This document shows, in pieces, positions 30,017-39,103 of a stretch of 64,000 nucleotides of DNA. Origin of the DNA: Saprospiraceae bacterium. Its GTDB lineage: Bacteria; Bacteroidota; Bacteroidia; Chitinophagales; Saprospiraceae. The stretch is taken from the NCBI GenBank assembly GCA_016717105.1, contig JADKGF010000018.1, forward strand, positions 1-64,000, written 5' to 3'. The first letter of the stretch is position 1. Every line of letters starts with the position of its first letter. A program made the position numbers and the translations under genes. Under the pieces are notes generated by a model. The model saw only the letters and a list, made by a program, of their open reading frames with translations, was not told the DNA's origin and did no database searches.

Positions 30017-31723
30017 TTACTCATACTTATACATAATCTTTCCATCCGAAATAGTATAAAGTACTTTTGTGTTTAAAATTTCATCGTCAGTACATTTGAT
30101 AAGATCATTGGATAAGATGACCAAATCTGCCAACTTACCTGGTCGAAGAGAACCTTTCAATTTATCTTCGAAAGCTGCATAAGCATTACCCAATGTGTAT
30201 GAATAAATTGCTTCTGCTCTGGTCATTGCCTGTTCAGGAAAAAACGCCTTACCAGAATCAGTTCTTTTGCGCGTAACCGATGCATAAAAACTTTTTAGCG
30301 GATCCACATCTTCTACTGGTGCATCCGTACCATTTGCCACCAATACACCTTGATCCAGTAATGAACGCCAAGCGTAAGCACCTGTTCTGGCCCTTTGTTC
30401 TCCGAGCCTTTTGACGACAAATGGTGCATCTGATGTACAATGAATACCTTGCATAGAAGCTATGATTTTATTCTTTGCAAATCTGGGTATATCATCAGGA
30501 TTTAAATGTTGAGCATGTTCTATTCGCCACCTTAGGTCCTTTTGCTCTTTTTGCTGTGCCATCACGCCTTCGTAAATATCCAAGACTACCCTATTTGCCC
30601 TATCACCGATGGCATGAACACAAAATTGCATATCATTTTTCATAGCGATATCAGCTATTTTCTTTACTTCATAGATGTCTGTTGTATTTTGACCTTTGAA
30701 TCCAGGTTTGTCTGAATATGGTTCTATCAGCCAAGCACCAAAAGCGCCCAATGCACCATCTACTTCCGATTTGATCGCATTGCAGGTGAAGAAATGATTA
30801 CCACCAACATTAATTTTTTTATAAGTAGCGGCTCTTTCTACCATTTTGTCGGCCGATTCTCTCAGCATAGCCCAAAGCCTAACACGCATTTTGCCTTCAT
30901 TTGCAAGTTTTTCATATTTGTCTAGCTCATCAAATGTGCTGCCTGCATCTTGAAATGATGTAATCCCTTTTTTGAGACATTCATCTTCAGCTTTCACTAT
31001 GGCTGAGTACCAAATAGAATCTAAAATTTCTTTGTCTAAAGAAGCGACATAAGCATCATACTTATCTTGAAACATACGCATCGCTCGTTCTTCAAAGACG
31101 CCGATGGCATCACCATTAGAATCACGAAGAATTTCTCCACCAACTGGATTGGGTGTCTCTTTTGAAATGCCAACAATATCCATAGCTTTTTTATTGGCAA
31201 ATAAAGCATGTCCCGATGCATGATAGAGCACGACTGGATTGTTTGGTGATACTGCACTTAGACTATAGTGGAATGGGTAATTGTACATTTGTTGTTTCGG
31301 AATACTCTCCCCTTTCTCCTGATGCCATCCTCTTCCTATAATCCAAAACACCTTTAGGCGTTTCTTTAGTTTTGTAGCTACGTTACTTACTACTTCTTCC
31401 CAACTTTTAGCTAGTAAAAAATTAAGATTGATCATACTATAACCTAAACCTGCATAGTGTCCGTGCCCTTCGATAAAACCTGGCATTACAAAGTGGCCTT
31501 GCGCATCAATTACTTTTGTACTATCATTTATTTCTGATTTTAAATCATTCCAATAACCAATCTTAAATATTTTATTGTTGCTTATAGCAATGGCGTCAGC
31601 AGCATAAGTTGTGTCCACTGCATAAATATTTGCGTTTTTAATGATTAAATCTATCTCCGAATCTTCTTTACAACTTTCGATTGCAAAGGCTAGCAATATT
31701 ATTATTAAAATCCTTAAGTACAT
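30017..31723 (-). CDS. Amidohydrolase of the YtcJ type, predicted lipoprotein
   Basis: The 568-residue protein begins with a lipoprotein signal (LLAFAIESC, Cys near 18). The amidohydrolase family 3 pattern includes MPGFIEGHGHYAG (metal-binding His pair), IGRGWHQEKG, ADLVILSNDL, FCVHAIGDRANRVVLD, and the late NGTDAPVEDVDPL motif. The length is normal for YtcJ-like proteins. Substrates of this family are poorly defined (amidated or N-acyl compounds). It appears monocistronic. Confidence 0.88.
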   Translation of the reverse strand: MYLRILIIILLAFAIESCKEDSEIDLIIKNANIYAVDTTYAADAIAISNNKIFKIGYWNDLKSEINDSTKVIDAQGHFVMPGFIEGHGHYAGLGYSMINLNFLLAKSWEEVVSNVATKLKKRLKVFWIIGRGWHQEKGESIPKQQMYNYPFHYSLSAVSPNNPVVLYHASGHALFANKKAMDIVGISKETPNPVGGEILRDSNGDAIGVFEERAMRMFQDKYDAYVASLDKEILDSIWYSAIVKAEDECLKKGITSFQDAGSTFDELDKYEKLANEGKMRVRLWAMLRESADKMVERAATYKKINVGGNHFFTCNAIKSEVDGALGAFGAWLIEPYSDKPGFKGQNTTDIYEVKKIADIAMKNDMQFCVHAIGDRANRVVLDIYEGVMAQQKEQKDLRWRIEHAQHLNPDDIPRFAKNKIIASMQGIHCTSDAPFVVKRLGEQRARTGAYAWRSLLDQGVLVANGTDAPVEDVDPLKSFYASVTRKRTDSGKAFFPEQAMTRAEAIYSYTLGNAYAAFEDKLKGSLRPGKLADLVILSNDLIKCTDDEILNTKVLYTISDGKIMYKYE

Positions 31724-31917
31724 TATCTAATGGTTTCATGTACGAAAGTAGAAAAAGTTTCTGAATAAGTTCATTTATTAAAAAATATTAATAAAATCCC
31801 ATCAAAATGAAAAATAATTTAAAATCAAAATATAAACACAATAATTTAATTTTCAAATACATACATATTGCCATAAAAATTATTTATAGATTTTTTACAA
31901 AATAATTAAATAATTCT

Positions 31918-31938
31918 GAGTACAAAAAGCAAGTACTC
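31918..31938. promoter_or_regulatory. Operator-like inverted repeat upstream of the lipoprotein gene
   Basis: GAGTAC and its reverse complement GTACTC are separated by nine bases, 52 bases before the start codon at 31990. Placement upstream of a likely promoter (TATAAT-like bases follow) suggests a regulator binding site, but the match is short. Confidence 0.35.
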
Positions 31939-31989
31939 GTCTTTTATAATCGTAAAACATTTTAATTCATACTTTTAAATTTTGTTCAG

Positions 31990-32703
31990 ATGAAAACGAA
32001 TCTTTTTAAATTTACCATGTTGTTGGTCTTCTCCTTAGGTATGTTTTTTACTTCATGTACTGATTCTTCAGAAAGTACTGACGCAGCCACTGCTGAAGAC
32101 TATTCAGAAGAAGTAGTAACCAGAACACGTGATGCAGCAGCACTTGGAAAAGGTGGTTGTTATGAGTTGGTTTTTCCTGTTACTGTGGTTTTTGCAGATA
32201 GTACAACAGCAGAAGTTGACTCTTATGAAGCCTTGAAAGCAGCAATCAAAGCTTGGAGAGAGTATAATCCAGATGTACAAACTAGACCACAATTAGCTTA
32301 TCCATTAGATGTGATCAATGACGCAGGTGAAGTTATCACAGTGACAGATGCTACGGTACAAAAAGAGTTGAGAGCCTTATGCGGCAAAAGTATCATAGGT
32401 GGCAACCATGGTAATGGACATGGTCAAGGTGGACACGGTGGTCAAGGTGGGCATGACAATGCTTGTTTTAAAATCAATTTCCCTTTTAGTGTGAGCTTGC
32501 CAGATAGTACGATCATCACTTTAAATTCTAAAGAAGATCGCAAAACTTTGCATGACGCAATAAAAGAATACAGAAAAAATAATCCTGGTGTAAGAGTACA
32601 TCCTGAATTGGTTTTCCCAATAACCGTTACCATGGAAGATGGTACAGTTGTTACTGTAAACACTCAAGATGAGTTGAAAGCTTTAAAAGAATCTTGTGAT
32701 TAA
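31990..32703 (+). CDS. Lipoprotein with duplicated Cys-flanked domain
   Basis: The 237-residue protein has a lipoprotein signal ending in FFTSCTD (Cys near 23). Two similar domains of about 75 residues follow (about 56-132 and 155-236). Each begins with a Cys (GCYELVFPVTV, ACFKINFPFSV), contains two FP-T/S-V strands and an ALK/IKEYRKNNP-type helix, and ends near a Cys (LRALC, LKESC). The linker is rich in Gly and His, with about six His. I do not recognise a named family. The paired Cys suggest one disulfide per domain, and the linker could bind metal. It is followed by a strong terminator. Confidence 0.75.
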   Translation: MKTNLFKFTMLLVFSLGMFFTSCTDSSESTDAATAEDYSEEVVTRTRDAAALGKGGCYELVFPVTVVFADSTTAEVDSYEALKAAIKAWREYNPDVQTRPQLAYPLDVINDAGEVITVTDATVQKELRALCGKSIIGGNHGNGHGQGGHGGQGGHDNACFKINFPFSVSLPDSTIITLNSKEDRKTLHDAIKEYRKNNPGVRVHPELVFPITVTMEDGTVVTVNTQDELKALKESCD

Positions 32704-32738
32704 TTAAAAAAAATGTAATTTTTTTAAAGAGGGTTTTT

Positions 32739-32778
32739 ATGCCGCATCAGCTTAAGAGTTGATGCGGCATTTCTTTTT
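32739..32778 (+). terminator. Rho-independent terminator
   Basis: An 11-bp perfect stem (ATGCCGCATCA, 32739-32749, with its complement at 32760-32770) has a 10-base loop and a T-rich tail. It ends the lipoprotein transcript. Confidence 0.9.
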
Positions 32779-32851
32779 ATAGCATATTAAATTTGAATAT
32801 TCAAAAAACAAATATGTAGTCCAAATATTGTAAGAAATCTAACTCAATTAT

Positions 32852-33904
32852 TTACCGCAAATCACTACAAATCTGCTCCAATATTTCACTACCAGGGCAC
32901 AATTCTTTTTCAGTCAATGTATTAAGTGGCACATTGGTTGTATTAATAAGCTCATTCAACTCTACACTTTCACTGTCAATATACAATAATCCTGTCAAAA
33001 TTTCATGCCGCTCGTGTGATTTGTGTAAAGCGGTCATGATAGAGAGCTTATCTTGCGGATCCCATTCAGGAGATAACTTATTCAGTTTTATTAATGATCC
33101 ATCATGCATTTCTACTACCTTAAGTTTAGTATGATCGTATTCAGTGAGAATTTCTTCTCTTACTGGGACAAAATCTATACTAGACAAAGCCTCGTTGTGT
33201 TCTCTCACATAATCATAAGACTTAGTGGATCCCTGATTGTTATTAAATGTCACACATGGAGAAACAACATTAATCAAAGAAAAACCTGAATGAGATAATG
33301 CTGCTTTAATCAAAGGTATCAATTGCGCTTTGTCACCACTGAAACTCTGAGCTACAAAAGTTGCACCTAGTTCTATCGCCATACCACAAAGATCGATCCC
33401 TTCAAAGGAATTGACATGTCCTGATTTTGAGATAGAGCCATAATCTGCAGTGGCTGAATCTTGACCTTTTGTAAGTCCATAACAGCCGTTATTCATAACG
33501 ATATAGGTCATATTTACATTTCGTCTGATGACATGTGTGAATTGTCCCATCCCGATAGATGCTGTATCTCCATCGCCTGAAACACCTAGATAAATCATAG
33601 ACCTATTGGCCAGATTGGCTCCAGTGGTCACGGATGGCATCCGACCATGCACTGAATTAAATCCATGTGAATTGCTAAGGAAATAAGCAGGCGTTTTGGA
33701 AGAACAACCGATGCCCGACATCTTAGCTACGCGGTGTGGTTCGATATTTAGTTCAAAACATGCATCTACAATAGCGGCACTAATAGAGTCATGACCACAT
33801 CCGGCACAAAGCGTAGATAAAGAGCCTTCATACTCCTTTCTGGTGTATCCAAGTTTGTTTTCAGGCAGTCTCGGATGGGCAAATTTAGGCTTGATATATG
33901 TCAT
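32852..33904 (-). CDS. korB: 2-oxoacid:ferredoxin oxidoreductase, beta subunit (TPP-binding)
   Basis: The 350-residue protein has the beta-subunit marks LCAGCGHDSISAAI (Cys pair, about 33-46), CSSKTPAYF, the TPP/Mg motif GDGDTASIGMGQFTH with MNNGCYGLTKGQDS (about 110-150), and SPCVTFNN. It decarboxylates a 2-oxoacid, probably 2-oxoglutarate, and passes electrons to ferredoxin. It follows korA by 5 bases, and korA overlaps the GltD-like gene, so all three form one operon. The exact substrate, 2-oxoglutarate or pyruvate, is inferred from the usual Bacteroidota pairing. Confidence 0.9.
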   Translation of the reverse strand: MTYIKPKFAHPRLPENKLGYTRKEYEGSLSTLCAGCGHDSISAAIVDACFELNIEPHRVAKMSGIGCSSKTPAYFLSNSHGFNSVHGRMPSVTTGANLANRSMIYLGVSGDGDTASIGMGQFTHVIRRNVNMTYIVMNNGCYGLTKGQDSATADYGSISKSGHVNSFEGIDLCGMAIELGATFVAQSFSGDKAQLIPLIKAALSHSGFSLINVVSPCVTFNNNQGSTKSYDYVREHNEALSSIDFVPVREEILTEYDHTKLKVVEMHDGSLIKLNKLSPEWDPQDKLSIMTALHKSHERHEILTGLLYIDSESVELNELINTTNVPLNTLTEKELCPGSEILEQICSDLR

Positions 33905-33909
33905 GTCGA

Positions 33910-35724
33910 TTAGTTGATTGATTGAAATAGATGTTGATGGACATTTTTGAGTATAAAATCAGCCGTAATCGGCGTTCCATCATAATTCAAGACTTTGATT
34001 AATTTTTTAGGATCAATTTCCAATTCATTTATTAGTAATGACCGCATTTGAGCGTCTCGATTTTGTTCGACCACAAATACTCGATCATAATTTTCAATAA
34101 ATTCTTTGACTTCATTACAAAACGGAAATGATTTGATTCTGATGGCATCCATTGACGCACCATCATTTTTCAGAATATCCAGTGCTTCTTCAGCTGCATG
34201 CATAGAAGTGCCGAAATACAACATTGCTACATCTGATTTCTTTTCACCTAGATGAACTTCAGGTGCAGGAATCATCTTTTTAGCCGTTTCTAATTTTTTG
34301 AGTAGTCGGTCCATGATGCGCACATAGGTAGGCGAATCTTCTGAATAAGCTGCATTTTCATCATGTGAACTTCCTCTCGTGAAGTAAGAGCCTTTTGTAG
34401 GATGTGTACCTGGTAAAGTTCTATAAGGAATTCCATCACCATCAACGTCTCTATATCGTCCCCATTGCGGCAAAGCATCCAACTGTTCAGCTGTAAGTAC
34501 TTTACCACGTTGATATTTCCTCGAATCATCCCACTTGAATGCAGGTGTCATATGATCATTCATACCCAAATCAAGATCTGACATAACGATCACAGGTGTT
34601 TGCAATTTTTCGGCATAATCAAATGCATCGGCCATCATATCAAAGCACTCAGTTGGTGTAGATGGAATGAGCAAGACATGCTTGGTATCACCATGAGATG
34701 CGTACGCTGCTGAAATAAAATCAGACTGTTGGGTCCTAGTAGGCATACCTGTAGATGGACCAGATCTCTGGACATCAACTAAGACTACTGGTAATTCTGA
34801 ATAATAGGCCAAACCCAAAAATTCACTCATCAATGACAATCCTGGACCACTTGTGGCAGTAAAGGATCTGGCTCCATTCCAATTAGCGCCAATCGCCATT
34901 CCTATTGCTGCTAATTCATCTTCGGCTTGCACAATGGAAAAGTTATTTTTACCAGTCAATGGATCTTTACGAAGCTTTTTGGCATAACTTTCGAATGAAC
35001 TTACCAATGATGTTGATGGTGTGATCGGATACCACGAAACAACTGTTGCTCCAGCATAGATAGCACCAAGACCAGCTGCGCTATTGCCATCTATCATGAT
35101 ACTATCACCCACTAAGTCCCTTGCTTCTACATAAAAATCAAGCGGGAAGGAAAAGTTCTCTTTAATAAAATCACTTCCTAAATGCAACGCCTTGACATTG
35201 GGTGCAATGAGTTTTTCCTTACCTTGAAATTGCTCTGCAAAAAGTCCTTCAATTATATTGGTATCAATATTCAAAAGTCTTGCTACAGCACCAACATACA
35301 CGATGTTTTTAAACAACTGCTTCTGTCTAGGATCTGTAAACTCGCGATTGCAAATTTCCATCAAAGGGACACCTATAAAATGGATATCTTCACGCAAAAA
35401 CTCGTTGTGCAGTGGCTTGGTACTGTCATATAGAAAATAACCACCAGAACGTACACTGGCTATATCTTTTTTGAAACTTTGCGGATTGACACTAATCATC
35501 AAGTCGATGCCTTCTTTCCTACCTAAGTATCCTTTTTCGCTGACACGCACTTCGTACCATGTGGGCAAACCCTGGATATTGGATGGAAATATGTTTTTAG
35601 CCGAAACGGGTACACCCATTCTAAAAACAGATTTAGCAAATAAATAATTGGCACTGGCTGATCCCGTACCATTTACATTGGCAAATCTGACTACAAAATC
35701 ATTTACTCTACTCATGCGTAACAA
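33910..35724 (-). CDS. korA: 2-oxoacid:ferredoxin oxidoreductase, fused gamma-alpha subunit
   Basis: The 604-residue protein joins an N-terminal gamma domain (about 1-190, FVVRFANVNGTGSASAN and GVPVSAKNIFPSNIQG) to the alpha domain (about 210-600), with DGNSAAGLGAIYAG, SWYPITPSTSL, QAEDELAAIGMAIGAN and the TSGPGLSLMSEFLG block. This fusion is typical of 2-oxoglutarate ferredoxin oxidoreductases in Bacteroidota. It overlaps the upstream GltD-like gene by 13 bases. Together with korB it makes succinyl-CoA or acetyl-CoA plus reduced ferredoxin, or runs in reverse. Confidence 0.92.
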   Translation of the reverse strand: MLRMSRVNDFVVRFANVNGTGSASANYLFAKSVFRMGVPVSAKNIFPSNIQGLPTWYEVRVSEKGYLGRKEGIDLMISVNPQSFKKDIASVRSGGYFLYDSTKPLHNEFLREDIHFIGVPLMEICNREFTDPRQKQLFKNIVYVGAVARLLNIDTNIIEGLFAEQFQGKEKLIAPNVKALHLGSDFIKENFSFPLDFYVEARDLVGDSIMIDGNSAAGLGAIYAGATVVSWYPITPSTSLVSSFESYAKKLRKDPLTGKNNFSIVQAEDELAAIGMAIGANWNGARSFTATSGPGLSLMSEFLGLAYYSELPVVLVDVQRSGPSTGMPTRTQQSDFISAAYASHGDTKHVLLIPSTPTECFDMMADAFDYAEKLQTPVIVMSDLDLGMNDHMTPAFKWDDSRKYQRGKVLTAEQLDALPQWGRYRDVDGDGIPYRTLPGTHPTKGSYFTRGSSHDENAAYSEDSPTYVRIMDRLLKKLETAKKMIPAPEVHLGEKKSDVAMLYFGTSMHAAEEALDILKNDGASMDAIRIKSFPFCNEVKEFIENYDRVFVVEQNRDAQMRSLLINELEIDPKKLIKVLNYDGTPITADFILKNVHQHLFQSIN

Positions 35725-37387
35725 AGATGTCCTGCCTTAGCAGTATTATAATTAAATTGTTTCATATCCCATGCTGCCGTAGGGCAACGCTCGGCACATA
35801 GTCCACAGTGGAGGCATACATCCTCATCCTTGACCATGACTTTGCCAGTTTTTAATGTATCTGATACCAAAAGTTCTTGTTCCTGATTGATAGCAGGTAC
35901 CAATAGTTTCATTCTCAATGAATTTTCATCATCTTCGTTGGTAGTAAAGGTGATACAATTTGTAGGACAAATATCCATGCAAGCATCACATTCTATACAT
36001 TTATATTCGTCAAATACGGTTTGCACATCACAATTAAGGCATCTTTGTGCTTCTTTAAATGCGGTAGCAAGATCAAAACCAAGCTCCACTTCTTTGAGAC
36101 GATTGCTCAGAGTTTCCTTTTTATCAGCTTGTGGAACTATAAATCGGTTATCGGTTGTGACATCATTATCATATGCCCACTCATGAATGCCCATCTTGGT
36201 ACTAAATAACTTTGTATCTGGTGCAGGTCTATCCGATATATCTAATCCATTGCAATACAAGTCAATAGAAATAGCTGCCTGATGTCCTTGAGCAACTGCT
36301 GTTATTACATTCTTTGGACCCAATGCTGCATCTCCACCAAAAAATACTTTGGGTGCTGTCGAAGCAAAAGTTTCAGGACTGACCACTGGCATATCCCATT
36401 TGTCAAATTCAATCCCTAGATCACGTTCTATCCATTCAAACCTATTTTCCTGACCTATCGCAATAATGACGTCATCCGCAGGGTAAAATACATCCGGTTC
36501 GCCAGTAGGTATTAGTTTCCTCTTACCATCCACATATTCAGCTTTTACCTTTTCGAAGTACATGCCTGTCAGCTTGCCTTGTTCTGGACCTTTACATCCT
36601 CGCCACCGAGTCTTCTGGAAGTACGGCAACAATCCATTGCTGTATTTCCACCACCTAACACAATAACTCTTTTACCGATATTGTGGGTATGATCAAAAGC
36701 AACACTCGCCAACCATTCTATGCCTATATGAATATTGGCTTTTCCTTCTTCTCTACCTGGTAACACGAGATCTTTCCCTCTCGGTGCACCTGTTCCGATG
36801 AATACAGCATCATAATTTCTAGACAAAACATCCTTCAAGCTGGTAACATATGTATTGAAATGGGTAATAAGTCCCATGTCTAACACATAATTAACTTCTT
36901 GATCCAAAACCTCTGCTGGCAACCTAAAAGAAGGTATCTGACTGCGCATCATACCTCCAGCCTTATGTTGATTATCATATATATGCAATTCATATCCCAA
37001 AGGCGCCAAATCACGTGCCACAGAAAGTGATGCAGGACCAGCACCAATTAAAGCTATTTTCTTTCCGTTTTTGACCTTAGGAATATCTGGCAATAAGTGA
37101 GTAATATCATCCTTAAAATCAGCAGCCACGCGTTTCAAACGGCAAATAGCTACAGGCTCTTCCTCTATCCTACCACGGCGACAAGCTGGTTCGCATGGTC
37201 GATCACAAGTACGCCCGAGCACACCTGGAAATACATTCGACTCCCAATTAATCATGTATGCTTCGGTGTATCGTCCGGCAGATATCAACCTAATATATTG
37301 TGGTACAGGCGTATGTGCAGGGCATGCATACTGACAATCCACCACTTTATGGTAATACTCCGGATTTTTCACATCTGTGGGTTGCAT
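35712..37387 (-). CDS. GltD-like FAD/NAD(P) oxidoreductase with C-terminal 2x[4Fe-4S] ferredoxin domain, internal deletion
   Basis: I start at MQPTDVKNPEYYHKVVDC (37387). The N-terminal part is the glutamate synthase small-subunit fold: CPAHTPVP, CxxxC-type clusters (CDRPCEPACRRG), FAD site IALIGAGPASLSVA, and NAD(P) site VIVLGGGNTAMDCC. After GGEDVKV the frame stops. Reading resumes at PEQGKLTGMYF in another frame from about 36600, so about 38 residues normally found here, plus the frame, are missing. The C-terminus has two ferredoxin clusters (CIECDACMDICP and CLHCGLCAERCP). The protein likely transfers electrons between NAD(P)H and the ferredoxin used by KorAB. Frames: 37411-36569 and 36632-35712. 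Confidence 0.8.
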
Positions 37388-37450
37388 AATATTTATTATA
37401 TTTGGATGCACAAAAAAAGTGCAATCATATTACTAATACTTATAATAAGG

Positions 37451-37458
37451 CAAAAATA
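37451..37458 (-). promoter_or_regulatory. Candidate -7 box of the gltD-like/korAB operon
   Basis: TATTTTTG on the minus strand, 63 bases before the chosen start, matches TAnnTTTG. A small inverted repeat, TGCAC-N7-GTGCA (37407-37423), lies between it and the gene and could be an operator. Confidence 0.4.
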
Positions 37459-37552
37459 TAGTTTTTACTGAGATCACAAAATTATTCAACCAACAATTTA
37501 TTTAAATAAGACGAAGATCATCTTGAAAAGAGAATTTATGGTAATCAATTTA

Positions 37553-38920
37553 TCAATGCATTATCAATATAGGCCTTCGATTTATGTTATTGTCCTTGGT
37601 GATTAGTTCAATAAAATACATGCCTGTTTTAAAATCTTTTACAGGAACTAAGACGGTCTGACTTTCTATATTCGGCTGACTATACATTACTTTGCCTGAT
37701 GCATCTATGATTTTCATACCATAAACCTGATCTGCATCCACATTCAAATTTTCATCAGCTGGATTTGGATAAATGTTGATTTCAAAATCTACATTCTCAG
37801 TATTGGTAATTCGAATTCTTTCAAAAATGAGAAATCCGTCATCACTCAGCATTTGTACAATATCATCATCGCCATCTTTATCAAGATCTTCAATGAAAAT
37901 ATTTCTTGAAATAAAGGAAGAACTTGGCAAATTTTTAATATCCCAATCTGTTGGAATTGAACCCAAATTCTGCATAATTTGCAATGAAGCAATACTATCA
38001 AATCCCAAAACAAATTCCAGACCTGGCTGTCCGTTTAATTCACCTGATGTGATAGAATTAACTGGGTATTCAAATGATGTTGATACAATCTCAGTTGTAA
38101 ATACAGTATCTACGTTGTGGATATATAATAGATTGTTTGATCCATCAACAGCTGTCGTTAAAATTTCATTTTTACCATCATCATCGAAGTCAACAAGTTC
38201 AAAATCAGCAATTGTATCATTCAAAATAGTACGTTGGAAACTAAAATTATTATTCGAATTTAGAAAATATAGTAAACCTGGTTCGTTATCTCCACCTTTC
38301 CTACAAAAAACAAGGTCATTCTTTCCATCTGTGTCCAGATCTATGACGGCTATTTTTTGTACGTCCGTATAATTGGCACCAGGTATCTCGTAATTAAAAA
38401 ATGTGCTATCTGGTCTTTGAAAGAGAATTTTAGTCTTATTATATGCAAGTACAAGATCATAAAGTGTATCTTGATTGATATAATCTACAATAAATTCGGG
38501 AACTTTGCTCGTCTGAGTGCCATAGTAAAAGAAATCTTTATCAGCTCTTTCGAACTGGACATTTTGGCCATTGCTTACATTATCAAATTTCAAAATCCTG
38601 CCAGCGACACCTAGCAGCAAATCCAGATCTCCATCTTTGTCCAAGTCCCACAGTTGAAATTTTTTTCCATAACTCTGATCTTTCAGCAAAAGTTGCTTTT
38701 TGAAATCAAACTTTCCTGTACCTTGATTAACATATAGATTTACCTCAAATTTATCAGCATAAAAGATGTCAGGAAAACTATCATTATTAATATCTGCGAC
38801 TAAACTACCAGCATATGTTTCGGAAGGTAATTTGTATTGACTATTCACTTCGAAAACTTGGCAATAAAGATAAGAATGAACAGCAAAAACAAAAATTAAC
38901 AAAGGTAAAACTGGTTTCAT
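37553..38920 (-). CDS. FG-GAP/VCBS-repeat secreted protein with T9SS sorting domain
   Basis: The 455-residue protein has a signal peptide (LLIFVFAVHSYLYCQ) and five or six FG-GAP-like repeats with calcium-type DxDxDG motifs (DINNDSFPD, DLDKDGDLDLL, DLDTDGKNDLV, DFDDDGKNEIL, DLDKDGDDDIV). These probably form a beta-propeller. The last ~80 residues (IYPNPADENLNVD, then GKVMYS, then FIELITKDN) are a T9SS type A sorting signal. It is a surface or secreted protein of unknown ligand. Confidence 0.88.
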   Translation of the reverse strand: MKPVLPLLIFVFAVHSYLYCQVFEVNSQYKLPSETYAGSLVADINNDSFPDIFYADKFEVNLYVNQGTGKFDFKKQLLLKDQSYGKKFQLWDLDKDGDLDLLLGVAGRILKFDNVSNGQNVQFERADKDFFYYGTQTSKVPEFIVDYINQDTLYDLVLAYNKTKILFQRPDSTFFNYEIPGANYTDVQKIAVIDLDTDGKNDLVFCRKGGDNEPGLLYFLNSNNNFSFQRTILNDTIADFELVDFDDDGKNEILTTAVDGSNNLLYIHNVDTVFTTEIVSTSFEYPVNSITSGELNGQPGLEFVLGFDSIASLQIMQNLGSIPTDWDIKNLPSSSFISRNIFIEDLDKDGDDDIVQMLSDDGFLIFERIRITNTENVDFEINIYPNPADENLNVDADQVYGMKIIDASGKVMYSQPNIESQTVLVPVKDFKTGMYFIELITKDNNINRRPILIMH

Positions 38921-39103
38921 GATGGGTTTTTAAAGTATTTTTAAAAGAAAATCCAAATTTAATTATTTTTACTATAATTCCAATTACTTATTCGACATTT
39001 CTGATACTTTCTTGTTTTTTTGATTTTCCTGAAAACAAAATAAAAAATACACTTTGGTAATATTAAAAAAATAAATACATTGCACCATAAAATTCATAGA
39101 TAT

